A DNA stretch of 64,000 nt, from positions 36,511-100,510 of the forward strand of contig NZ_FCNW02000021.1 in assembly GCF_001544475.1 (NCBI RefSeq), in the 5' to 3' direction. This document shows, in pieces, positions 44,426-52,465 of this stretch. This stretch comes from Caballeronia humi (GTDB taxonomy: Bacteria; Pseudomonadota; Gammaproteobacteria; Burkholderiales; Burkholderiaceae). The translations under genes and the position numbers were made by a program. A model generated the notes under the pieces. The model was not told where the DNA came from and did no database searches. It saw only the letters and a program-made list of their open reading frames with translations. Position 1 is the stretch's first letter; each line of letters opens with the position of its first letter.

Positions 44426-45628
44426 ATGAACGCCTCGACTTCTTCATTGCCTGTTCTCGTCGCCGGTGGCGGCATCGGCGGCCTGGCTGCCGCGCTTGCG
44501 CTCGTGCGCCGGGGCTTTGCCGTGAAGGTGCTCGAACAGGCGCCCGCGATCGGCGAAATCGGTGCGGGCATCCAGCTCGGGCCGAACGCCTTCGCCGCGT
44601 TCGATGCGCTCGGCATCGGCGAGCGGGCGCGCGCCCGGGCGGTCTACACCGACGAAATGGTCATGATGGATGCGCTCGACGAATCGACCGTCGCGCGCGT
44701 TTCGGTGGGCGAGGCGTTTCGTGCGCGTTTCGGCAATCCCTACGCCGTGATTCACCGCGCCGACGTGCACGGCGCGCTCCTCGAAGGCGCGCAGGAAAGC
44801 GATCGCATCGAGTTCCTGACCTCGACGCAGGTCGCGCACATCGAGCAGACCCGCGACGGCGTCACCGTGTTCGATTCGAACGGTGACGCGCACCGTGGCG
44901 TGGCTTTGATCGGCGCCGATGGCGTGAAGTCCGCGGTGCGCCAGCAGTACGTGGGCGACGACGCGCGCGTATCGGGTCACGTGGTGTATCGCGCGGTGGT
45001 CGACAAAAAGGACTTTCCCGCCGATCTGCAATGGAACGCCGCCGCCGTCTGGGTGGGGCCGAACTGCCACCTCGTGCACTACCCGTTGCGCGGCGGCGAG
45101 CAATACAACGTCGTCGTGACCTTCCACAGCCGCGAAGTCGAAGAGTGGAGCGTGCGCGAAGGCAGCCGCGAGGAAGTCCAGTCCTATTTCAGCGACATCT
45201 GCCCGCGCGCCCGGCAACTGATCGACCTGCCCAAGAGCTGGAAGCGCTGGGCGACCGCCGACCGCGATCCGATTGCCCAATGGACCTACGGACGCATCGC
45301 GCTCCTCGGCGACGCCGCTCATCCGACGCTGCAATACCTCGCGCAGGGCGCCTGCATGGCGATGGAAGACGCGGTGACGCTCGGCGAAGCGCTGCGCGTC
45401 AACGACAACGATTTCACCAAGGCGTTCGACCTGTACCAGCGTTCGCGCGTCGCGCGCACCGCACGGGTCGTCCTCTCCGCGCGCGAGATGGGACGCATCT
45501 TCCACGCGAAGGGCGTCGAGCGCCTCGTGCGCAACGAACTTTGGAAGGGCCGCAGCGACGAGCGTTTCTACGACGCGCTCGAATGGCTCTACGGCTGGAC
45601 CGCCGAGACCTGCCTCGCCCAATCCTGA
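44426..45628 (+). CDS. 3-hydroxybenzoate 6-monooxygenase
   Basis: The 400-residue flavoprotein has FAD motifs GGGIGG (14-19), a GADGVKS (DG) motif and GDAAHPTLQYLAQGACMAMED, typical of class A aromatic hydroxylases such as MhbM, NagX and XlnD. It converts 3-hydroxybenzoate to gentisate with NADH and oxygen. It is the first gene of a set that also encodes fumarylpyruvate hydrolase, maleylpyruvate isomerase and gentisate dioxygenase, which strongly supports the substrate. A salicylate 1-hydroxylase would yield catechol and not fit the neighbours. Confidence 0.92.
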   Translation: MNASTSSLPVLVAGGGIGGLAAALALVRRGFAVKVLEQAPAIGEIGAGIQLGPNAFAAFDALGIGERARARAVYTDEMVMMDALDESTVARVSVGEAFRARFGNPYAVIHRADVHGALLEGAQESDRIEFLTSTQVAHIEQTRDGVTVFDSNGDAHRGVALIGADGVKSAVRQQYVGDDARVSGHVVYRAVVDKKDFPADLQWNAAAVWVGPNCHLVHYPLRGGEQYNVVVTFHSREVEEWSVREGSREEVQSYFSDICPRARQLIDLPKSWKRWATADRDPIAQWTYGRIALLGDAAHPTLQYLAQGACMAMEDAVTLGEALRVNDNDFTKAFDLYQRSRVARTARVVLSAREMGRIFHAKGVERLVRNELWKGRSDERFYDALEWLYGWTAETCLAQS

Positions 45629-45660
45629 ACACACAACCGACCACTGACTGGAGCATCACC

Positions 45661-46359
45661 ATGAGCTACGTTATCGATCCCGAAGCACAAGTCGCCATTC
45701 CCGTCGCGGGCAGCGACGATCTGTTTCCCGTGCGCCGCATCTACTGCGTCGGCCGCAACTATGCGGCGCATGCGCGCGAGATGGGCTTCGATCCCGACCG
45801 CGAACCGCCGTTCTTCTTCTGCAAGCCCGATAACACGATCGTCGTAGTGCCCGACGGGCAGACGGTCGAGGTGCCGTATCCGCCGCAGACCACCGAGTAT
45901 CACCACGAGATCGAACTGGTTGCCGCGATCGGCAAGGGCGGGCGCGATATTCCGGTCGACAAGGCCAACGAGCACGTTTGGGGCTACGCGGTCGGCCTCG
46001 ACATGACGCGGCGCGATCTGCAACTCAAGCTGCGCGACAAGGGCCGTCCGTGGGAACTCGGCAAGGCATTCGACCAGTCGGCGCCGATCGGGCCGCTCGT
46101 GCCGGCGTCGAAGATCGGTCATCCGACGCAGGGCGCGGTGTGGGTCGAGGTCGATGGCGTGGACCGTCAACGCAGCGATATCGCGAAGCTGATCTGGTCG
46201 GTGCCGGAAATCGTCGCGAACCTCTCGACGTATTTCGAACTGAAGCCGGGCGACCTCATTTTCACGGGCACGCCGGAAGGTGTCGCGGGCGTGCAGCGCG
46301 GCAACGTGATGCGCGGCGGCATCGACGGGCTCGGCGAACTGAGCGTGCGGGTCGTCTGA
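45661..46359 (+). CDS. Fumarylpyruvate hydrolase (FAH family)
   Basis: This 232-residue FAH-domain protein has RIYCVGRNYAAHAREMG, the metal motif HHEIE, a further Asp in GLDMTRRD, and LIFTGTPEGV. It splits fumarylpyruvate into fumarate and pyruvate, the last step of the gentisate pathway (as NagK). The start at 45661 lies 32 bases after the hydroxylase stop; the longer frame from 45031 overlaps that gene and is rejected. Confidence 0.93.
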   Translation: MSYVIDPEAQVAIPVAGSDDLFPVRRIYCVGRNYAAHAREMGFDPDREPPFFFCKPDNTIVVVPDGQTVEVPYPPQTTEYHHEIELVAAIGKGGRDIPVDKANEHVWGYAVGLDMTRRDLQLKLRDKGRPWELGKAFDQSAPIGPLVPASKIGHPTQGAVWVEVDGVDRQRSDIAKLIWSVPEIVANLSTYFELKPGDLIFTGTPEGVAGVQRGNVMRGGIDGLGELSVRVV

Positions 46360-46361
46360 TC

Positions 46362-47003
46362 ATGAGCCATCTCAAGCTACATGGCTTCTTCAACAGCTCG
46401 GCGTCGTATCGCGTGCGGATCGCGCTGGGGTTGAAGGGACTGGAATGGGAGCACGTCGGGGTCAATATCCGCACCGGCGCGCAGAACGGCATCGAGTACA
46501 AGGCGCTGAATCCGGCTGGACTCGTACCGACGCTGGAGCACGGCGCGGTGCGCGTCACGCAGTCGCTCGCGATCATCGATTATCTGGAGCGTCTTCGACC
46601 GACGCCGCAGTTGATTCCTGCCGACGGTCCCGAGCGTACGCGCGTGCTGGAGATCGCTTCGCTGATCGCTTGCGATATTCATCCGCTCAACAACCTGCGC
46701 GTCCTGAAGTACCTGACAGGTCCGCTCGAACTGAGCGAGGCGCAGAAGCAGCAGTGGTACCTGAACTGGATCGAGCAGGGCTTCGACGCGCTCGAAGCCT
46801 GGCTCCCTGCACAAGGCGGCTTCTGCGTGGGCGAAACGCCGACCCTCGCCGACTGCTGCCTCGTGCCGCAAGTCGCCAATGCGCAGCGCATGAACGTCGA
46901 TCTGTCGGCGTACCCGCGCATCCTGCGTATCAACGAACACTGTCTGCGGCTCGCGGCCTTCGCCGATGCCGCGCCGAACCGCCAGCCCGATTTCGTGGCC
47001 TGA
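46362..47003 (+). CDS. Maleylpyruvate isomerase (zeta-class GST fold)
   Basis: The 213-residue protein has the zeta-GST start GFFNSSASYRVRIAL and the glutathione-site Ser in VTQSLAIIDYLE. It isomerises maleylpyruvate to fumarylpyruvate using glutathione. The usual SSC motif reads SSA, so the nonessential Cys is absent. It starts two bases after the fumarylpyruvate hydrolase stop. Confidence 0.92.
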   Translation: MSHLKLHGFFNSSASYRVRIALGLKGLEWEHVGVNIRTGAQNGIEYKALNPAGLVPTLEHGAVRVTQSLAIIDYLERLRPTPQLIPADGPERTRVLEIASLIACDIHPLNNLRVLKYLTGPLELSEAQKQQWYLNWIEQGFDALEAWLPAQGGFCVGETPTLADCCLVPQVANAQRMNVDLSAYPRILRINEHCLRLAAFADAAPNRQPDFVA

Positions 47004-47019
47004 ATCAAGGAGTCGTTCG

Positions 47020-48048
47020 ATGTCCACCATTCAAACTCAACGCGAAGCTTTCTACGGCCGCGCCGATACCCAAAGTCTCGCGCCGCTGTGGACCCGCCTC
47101 AAGTCGCTCGTGCCCGAAGCGCCGGCGCCCGCGTGCGTCGCGCATCAGTGGCGTTACGAGGACGTGCGGCCCTATGTGCTCGAATCCGCCGAGCACATCT
47201 CGGCGAAGGAAGCCGAGCGTCGCGTGCTGATCCTTGAGAATCCGGGCCTGCAAGGCAGCTCGCAGATCACCAACTCGCTATATGCCGGGCTGCAGTTGAT
47301 CATGCCGGGCGAGGTCGCGCCCGCGCATCGGCACACGCAAAGTGCGCTGCGTTTCATCATCGAGGGTAGCGGCGCGTACACCGCCGTCGATGGCGAGAAG
47401 ACGCTGATGGAGCCAGGCGACTTCGTGATCACGCCGTCGTGGACATTCCACCATCACGGTAACGAGACGAACGCGCCGATGGTCTGGCTCGATGGTCTCG
47501 ACATTCCGCTCGTCGCGCTCTTCAACAGCACGTTCCGCGAAGACTATCCGTCCGATGAAGCGCCGGTAAGCCGCCCCGCCGGCGACGCGCTCGCGCGCTA
47601 CGGCAGCGGCCTGCTGCCGGTCGGTTATCAGTCTGGCTCACTGAATTCGCCGGTATTCAACTACCCGTATGCGCGCACCCGCGAGGCGCTGCACACGCTC
47701 ACACGCGGCAGCGAACCCGATGCACACGCGGGCTACCTGATGCGCTATGTCAACCCGGTCGACGGCGGCTGGGCCATGCCGACGATGGCGACCACGATCC
47801 GTCTGTTGCCGAAGGGTTTCGCCACACGCGGCTACCGGTCGAGCGACAGCGCGGTGTTCGTCGTGGTCGAAGGGCGGGGCCGCTTGCAGATTGGCGATGA
47901 GCGTTTCGATCTCTCACCGCACGACGTGGTGGTCGTACCGGGCTGGATGAGCTACACACTGCATGCAAACGACGATCTGGTGCTGTTCTCGTATTCCGAT
48001 CGCGTCGCGCAGGAGAAGCTCGGCTTCTTTCGTGAGCAGCGGTTCTGA
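47020..48048 (+). CDS. Gentisate 1,2-dioxygenase
   Basis: The 342-residue bicupin has the iron site HRHTQSALRFIIEG (His103, His105) and a His among FHHHGNE (144-146). It opens gentisate between C1 and C2 to maleylpyruvate. I placed the start at the ATG at 47020, 16 bases after the isomerase stop, with AAGGAG before it. It lies between the isomerase and the transporter. Names in other species include nagI, mhbD and xlnE. Confidence 0.94.
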   Translation: MSTIQTQREAFYGRADTQSLAPLWTRLKSLVPEAPAPACVAHQWRYEDVRPYVLESAEHISAKEAERRVLILENPGLQGSSQITNSLYAGLQLIMPGEVAPAHRHTQSALRFIIEGSGAYTAVDGEKTLMEPGDFVITPSWTFHHHGNETNAPMVWLDGLDIPLVALFNSTFREDYPSDEAPVSRPAGDALARYGSGLLPVGYQSGSLNSPVFNYPYARTREALHTLTRGSEPDAHAGYLMRYVNPVDGGWAMPTMATTIRLLPKGFATRGYRSSDSAVFVVVEGRGRLQIGDERFDLSPHDVVVVPGWMSYTLHANDDLVLFSYSDRVAQEKLGFFREQRF

Positions 48049-48085
48049 CCGGCGACGATCCACATAAATATTCAGGAGACAAGTC

Positions 48086-49420
48086 ATGAGCACGCAGCAG
48101 ACGATCGACGTCCAGGGTTTCATCAACGCACACAGGCTGTCAGCGATGCAGGTCGTCACGCTGCTGCTGTGCTTTCTAATCGTCGCGGTCGATGGTTTCG
48201 ATACCGCCGCGATCGGCTTTATCGCACCGGCGATTCGCGCCGAATGGGGCCTGACGCCCGCGCATCTCGCGCCGGTGTTCGGCGCGGGGCTCGCCGGGCT
48301 GATGGCGGGCGCGTTCCTGTTCGGCCCGCTCGCCGACCGCTTCGGGCGCAGGACCATCCTGATGGTCTGCGCGTTGTTCTTCGGGCTGGCGAGCCTCGCC
48401 TCCGCCTACTCGAATTCGGTCGAGATGCTGGTCGTGCTGCGCTTTCTCACCGGACTGGGTCTGGGCGGCGCCATGCCCAACTCGGTGACGCTCAGTTCCG
48501 AGTACGCGCCGGAGAAGCATCGCTCGGTGCTCGTCACCACGATGTTCTGCGGCTTTACGCTGGGCTCTGCGCTCGGTGGGGTGGCCGCCGCTCATGTGGT
48601 GGCGGACTTTGGCTGGCGCGCGGTGCTCGTGATCGGCGGCGTGCTGCCGCTGCTGCTGGTTCCTGTGCTGGCGTGGTGCCTGCCTGAGTCGGCCCGCTTT
48701 CTGGTGATGAAGGGCAAAAAGCCGGAACAGGTACGTCGCACGTTGCAGCGGATCGCGCCGTCGATGGATCTGACGAACGCGCGATTCACCGTGCCGGAGA
48801 AAGCGCAAACGGGATTTCCGGTCAAGCATCTGTTCGATCCTGAACTGCGTCGCGGAACACTTCTGCTTTGGCTCGCGTTCTTCATGAGCCTGCTGGTGAT
48901 CTACCTGCTTTCGAGCTGGCTGCCGACGCTCATCAGCAGCACCGGCATGACGCTCAAGAAGGCGTCCCTTGTGACCGCGATGTTCCAGGTGGGCGGCACG
49001 GCCGGCGCGATCGCGCTCGGCCAGTTGATGGACCGCTTCAATCCGCAACGCGTGCTCGGCCTGACGTATGCGTTGGCGGCGGTGTTCACGGCGCTGATCG
49101 GCAGCAGCACCGGGAATACGGCGGTCCTGATCGTCGCCGTATTTGGCGCGGGCTTTTGCGTGTCGGGCGCGCAGGTCGGCGCGAATGCGCTGGCTGCAGG
49201 TTTCTATCCGACGGCGAGCCGCGCGACGGGCGTAAGCTGGGCATCGGGAATCGGCCGCATCGGCTCGGTGCTCGGTTCGATGGGCGGCGGCTGGATGCTG
49301 GCGCTCGGCTGGGGCCTGCCGACGGTGTTCGCGCTCGTCGGCATCCCGACGATCGTCGCGGGCATCAGCATGTTGTCAATGGGGAAAGTCGAGCGTGCGA
49401 GGGCCGTGGTGGCGCACTGA
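48086..49420 (+). CDS. MFS aromatic acid transporter (AAHS family)
   Basis: This 444-residue protein has 12 membrane segments, the AAHS signature VDGFDTAAIGFIAP in segment 1 and the loop motif PLADRFGRRTI. Family members PcaK, BenK and MhbT import hydroxybenzoates with protons. An AGGAGA site precedes the ATG. Ending the gentisate operon, it most likely imports 3-hydroxybenzoate or gentisate. A strong hairpin terminator follows its stop. Confidence 0.93.
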   Translation: MSTQQTIDVQGFINAHRLSAMQVVTLLLCFLIVAVDGFDTAAIGFIAPAIRAEWGLTPAHLAPVFGAGLAGLMAGAFLFGPLADRFGRRTILMVCALFFGLASLASAYSNSVEMLVVLRFLTGLGLGGAMPNSVTLSSEYAPEKHRSVLVTTMFCGFTLGSALGGVAAAHVVADFGWRAVLVIGGVLPLLLVPVLAWCLPESARFLVMKGKKPEQVRRTLQRIAPSMDLTNARFTVPEKAQTGFPVKHLFDPELRRGTLLLWLAFFMSLLVIYLLSSWLPTLISSTGMTLKKASLVTAMFQVGGTAGAIALGQLMDRFNPQRVLGLTYALAAVFTALIGSSTGNTAVLIVAVFGAGFCVSGAQVGANALAAGFYPTASRATGVSWASGIGRIGSVLGSMGGGWMLALGWGLPTVFALVGIPTIVAGISMLSMGKVERARAVVAH

Positions 49421-49422
49421 GA

Positions 49423-49452
49423 TGGGAGCACGCGGTTTCCCGCGTGCTCCCA
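49423..49452. terminator. Strong bidirectional hairpin terminator
   Basis: A perfect 13-pair stem (TGGGAGCACGCGG and its complement) with a TTTC loop starts three bases after the transporter stop and lies before the convergent NADH dehydrogenase stop. AATT follows on one side. It should end both transcripts. Confidence 0.85.
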
Positions 49453-49470
49453 ATTGATGCGCCACTAACG

Positions 49471-50802
49471 TCAGTTCAACTTCACCGTTGGCCGCACGCG
49501 CTCCCTCAGCCATTGACTCGCTGCATACATCACCGCGCGCTTGATGCCCGTGAGGCCGACGATGTGTCTGCGATAAAGATGCCGGTAGCACGGCGCCGCG
49601 AACCATCCATCGATGAACAGCGGCCTTCGCAACAACTCGCTCATCAACGCCCCCGCCGCACCCGCACGTCCGAAGGAGATCAGCGTTCCCTGATCGCGAT
49701 AGGAGAAGAGTGGCACGCTGCGATCATCGAGACGTCGCGCAAGTGCATCGGCGAGATAGACGGCCTGCTGATAAGCCGCCTGTGCGCGCGGCGGCACGAG
49801 CGCGTCGCCCTTCGACGCGGCGCACGCCGCGCAGTCACCCATTGCGTAGATGCCTGAGCCGAACTCCACCCGCAGTTCCCCATCGACGATCACCTGTCCC
49901 AGCCGGTTCAGCGGCAGCCCTTGCAACGTGCGCAGAATCGGCGGTCCTTCCACGCCGGCCGCCCAGATGGTGATGTCGCTTGCGAGCGTTTCGCCATCCG
50001 CCGTCGAAACCGCTTGGGCATCGACCGATTTCACGCGGCAACCGAGCCGCACCTCGACGCCCAGGCCCGCCAGCATTTCCTGAGCGCGCGTCGAGATCCG
50101 TTCGGGCAGCGCGGGCAGCACACGCGGCGCGCCTTCGAGCAAACGAATGCGGATATCGTCGGTTGGGTCGAGCGAAGCCAGGTGGTAGTCGCGCACCATC
50201 TCGGCCGAGCCGCGCAGCGCAGCGGCCAGCTCGACGCCGGTCGCCCCGCCGCCGATCACCGTCACCGAGACTGGTGTCGTTTGCTGTGCCTGCCCCGAGC
50301 GCAGCAGGCTCGACAGCAGACGCCGCCTGAACGTTTCCGCCTGCTCCACCGTCTCCAGCGTCAGCGCATGCTGCTCGGCTCCAGGAATCGAGAAGAAGTT
50401 CGTGACGCTGCCAAGCGCAAGCACGAGCGAATCGAAGCGGAGCGTCCTGCGCGGCAAAATCGCGCGGCCGTCGATGTCGGCAGTTTCGTCGATGACGATC
50501 TCGCGGCTATCGGGCTCGATGCTCGACAGCGCGCCTTGTTCAAACCGGAAGTGGTTCCATTTTGCGTGCGAGGCGTAGTCGATCTGATGGCTCGACGCGT
50601 CGATCTGGCCTGACGCGACCTCGTGAAGGAGCGGCTTCCAGAAGTGGGTCGGGAAACGGTCGATGAGGATCACTTCGGCCTGGCGGCGCTTGCCGACGCT
50701 GTTTCCGAGCCGCGTCGCGAGTTCGAGCCCGGCGGCACCGCCGCCCACGATCACGATACGATGGGGCGAATCGACCTGGTGTTGCGCGTAACGATTCAAC
50801 AT
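49471..50802 (-). CDS. Type II NADH dehydrogenase (NDH-2 family)
   Basis: The 443-residue flavoprotein has FAD motif IVGGGAAGLE (about 18-27), NADH motif VIGGGATGVELAAAL and the FAD-contact IYAMGDCAA. A hydrophobic/basic C-terminal tail (RHIVGLTGIKRAVM) likely attaches to the inner membrane. It passes electrons from NADH to quinone without pumping. It lies 25 bases behind a small HAD-like gene on the same strand, and a LysR gene is divergent from the pair. Confidence 0.9.
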   Translation of the reverse strand: MLNRYAQHQVDSPHRIVIVGGGAAGLELATRLGNSVGKRRQAEVILIDRFPTHFWKPLLHEVASGQIDASSHQIDYASHAKWNHFRFEQGALSSIEPDSREIVIDETADIDGRAILPRRTLRFDSLVLALGSVTNFFSIPGAEQHALTLETVEQAETFRRRLLSSLLRSGQAQQTTPVSVTVIGGGATGVELAAALRGSAEMVRDYHLASLDPTDDIRIRLLEGAPRVLPALPERISTRAQEMLAGLGVEVRLGCRVKSVDAQAVSTADGETLASDITIWAAGVEGPPILRTLQGLPLNRLGQVIVDGELRVEFGSGIYAMGDCAACAASKGDALVPPRAQAAYQQAVYLADALARRLDDRSVPLFSYRDQGTLISFGRAGAAGALMSELLRRPLFIDGWFAAPCYRHLYRRHIVGLTGIKRAVMYAASQWLRERVRPTVKLN

Positions 50803-50827
50803 GGTGGTTCTCCCGAAAACGCTTCAA

Positions 50828-51229
50828 TCAATTGAACGGCGCGGACCCGCGGCGCAAGGCATCGGAGAGGGGCACGCAGCGCGTGATGCCCGAGCTGCGC
50901 GCCTCTTCGAGTCCGCGTTCATCCGCGCCGACCGCGACGACGCGATGCGCAGGCGTCGCGAGCGTATGAAGCGCCACCGCATAGCGCGTCCCGCATGCGC
51001 TCGATGACAGGATTGCCGAGAAATACGTGATGCCGTCGTCGCCCAGCGTTTCGCCGATGGCGTGATTCAGGCTCGCGGCGTTGAGTTCGCTCATCAGCAG
51101 AAGCGGGTAGCCGTCGTCCCGCACGCCTTGAAGGAAGCGCCTGAGCTCGTGTTTCGCTACAGGCTTCGCTTCTTCGCTCGTGCGGGTCCACACCGGGTCC
51201 ATGTTTGCCACGATAGCGTCGATTGCCAT
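50828..51229 (-). CDS. Degenerate HAD-like protein
   Basis: This 133-residue protein shows a HAD-like pattern with altered catalytic residues. The N-terminus reads IDAIVANMDPVW, where the first nucleophile Asp of DxDxT appears to be Asn. LLMSELNA sits at the motif II place, and HRVVAVGADERGLEEARSSGI resembles motif IV. It is short for a HAD enzyme. It precedes the NDH-2 gene by 25 bases and likely shares a transcript. The family call is tentative; a non-catalytic binding role is a guess. Confidence 0.5.
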   Translation of the reverse strand: MAIDAIVANMDPVWTRTSEEAKPVAKHELRRFLQGVRDDGYPLLLMSELNAASLNHAIGETLGDDGITYFSAILSSSACGTRYAVALHTLATPAHRVVAVGADERGLEEARSSGITRCVPLSDALRRGSAPFN

Positions 51230-51374
51230 TCTCTTGCCTCTCGGAGTCGTTGAAAGCCTGTGTGTCGCGGCGGGCCGGGGCGCGCTTGACGACGTCGTGG
51301 GAAAAATATAAGTTCGCTAAAATATTTGCGCTATTGAGTATTTATCACCGACTCATAAGTTTTCACTAATACCA

Positions 51375-52337
51375 ATGTTAAAGACGACGACCTTCCGCCA
51401 GTTGCGCACACTACAGACCGTCGCCCGCGTCGGCAGCATCTCGGGAGCCGCGCTGGAGCTGCATCTCACGCAGCCGGCGGTGTCGCTGCAGATGTCTCTG
51501 CTGGGCGAGGCGGCAGGAACACCGCTTCTGCGCAGGGTGGGGCGCGAGGTGCAACTGACCGCAGCAGGCGAGGTGATGGCGCGCTACGCGAACGAGATCC
51601 TGAGCCTCTGGAACGAGGCCGGTGAGGAAGTGGCGGCGCTGCGTGGCGAACTCGGCGGCACTTTACGCATCGGCGCCATCACGACGGCGGAGTACCTCGT
51701 TCCGCCGCTGCTCGTCAGATTCACGAAGGAACGACCGGGTGTGAAGCTGCAATTTCGCATAGGCAATCGCGACGACATCGTGCGCATGCTCGCGACGAAC
51801 GAGATCGACCTCGCGATCATGGGACGGCAACCGCGCGAGTTGCGCACGAGCGCTGCGCCGTTTGCAAAGCACCCGATGGCGTTCATCGCCGCGCCGTCGC
51901 ATCCGCTGATGCGCGCGAAGCGTCTGAGCCTGAGCGATCTCGAATCGGCGAACCTGCTCGTCAGGGAGCGCGGATCGGGGACGCGGGTCGCGATCGAAGG
52001 GCTATTCAAGGAGGCCGGGTTGAAGCTGCACGCGGCGTCGGAGCTGTCGAGCAACGAGGCGATCAAGCAGCTCGTCGAAGCCGGACTCGGCGTGGCGTTT
52101 CTTTCGCTGCACGCGTGCGCGCTCGAGATGCAGGCGGGATTGCTCGTGAGGCTTCCTGTGCCTTCGACGCCGATCGAGCGGGCGTGGCATGTCGTGCATA
52201 TGTCGGAGCGGCGTTTGCCTCAGGTTGCGAACGCGTTTCGGGAGTTTTTGATTCAGTCGGGGGAAGCCGTAGCGGGCCTGGCTTCGCCGCCCGGGCCGCA
52301 GAAGGCGCGGGCGGGACGCAAAGGACAGAAGGTGTGA
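51375..52337 (+). CDS. LysR-family regulator, CbbR-like
   Basis: The 320-residue protein has the LysR helix-turn-helix (RQLRTLQTVARVGSISGAALELHLTQPAVSLQM) and a sensor domain most like CbbR (LLGEAAGTPLLRR, then GRQPRELR). It is divergent from the HAD-like/NDH-2 pair across an AT-rich gap (about 51298-51374). No Calvin-cycle genes are nearby, so it probably controls the NADH dehydrogenase pair. Its C-terminus is extended and basic. Confidence 0.9.
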   Translation: MLKTTTFRQLRTLQTVARVGSISGAALELHLTQPAVSLQMSLLGEAAGTPLLRRVGREVQLTAAGEVMARYANEILSLWNEAGEEVAALRGELGGTLRIGAITTAEYLVPPLLVRFTKERPGVKLQFRIGNRDDIVRMLATNEIDLAIMGRQPRELRTSAAPFAKHPMAFIAAPSHPLMRAKRLSLSDLESANLLVRERGSGTRVAIEGLFKEAGLKLHAASELSSNEAIKQLVEAGLGVAFLSLHACALEMQAGLLVRLPVPSTPIERAWHVVHMSERRLPQVANAFREFLIQSGEAVAGLASPPGPQKARAGRKGQKV

Positions 52338-52465
52338 TTTCCTGGCTTCAAGTCTGTTGACCTTCGACGGGCATGCGGCGCATCATCGATTGCTGAGGTT
52401 TTCAACGCCTCTCAACATCAGCAATGCATGCGACGTGCAACGAGACTGTTGCGTCGAGGTGGACA

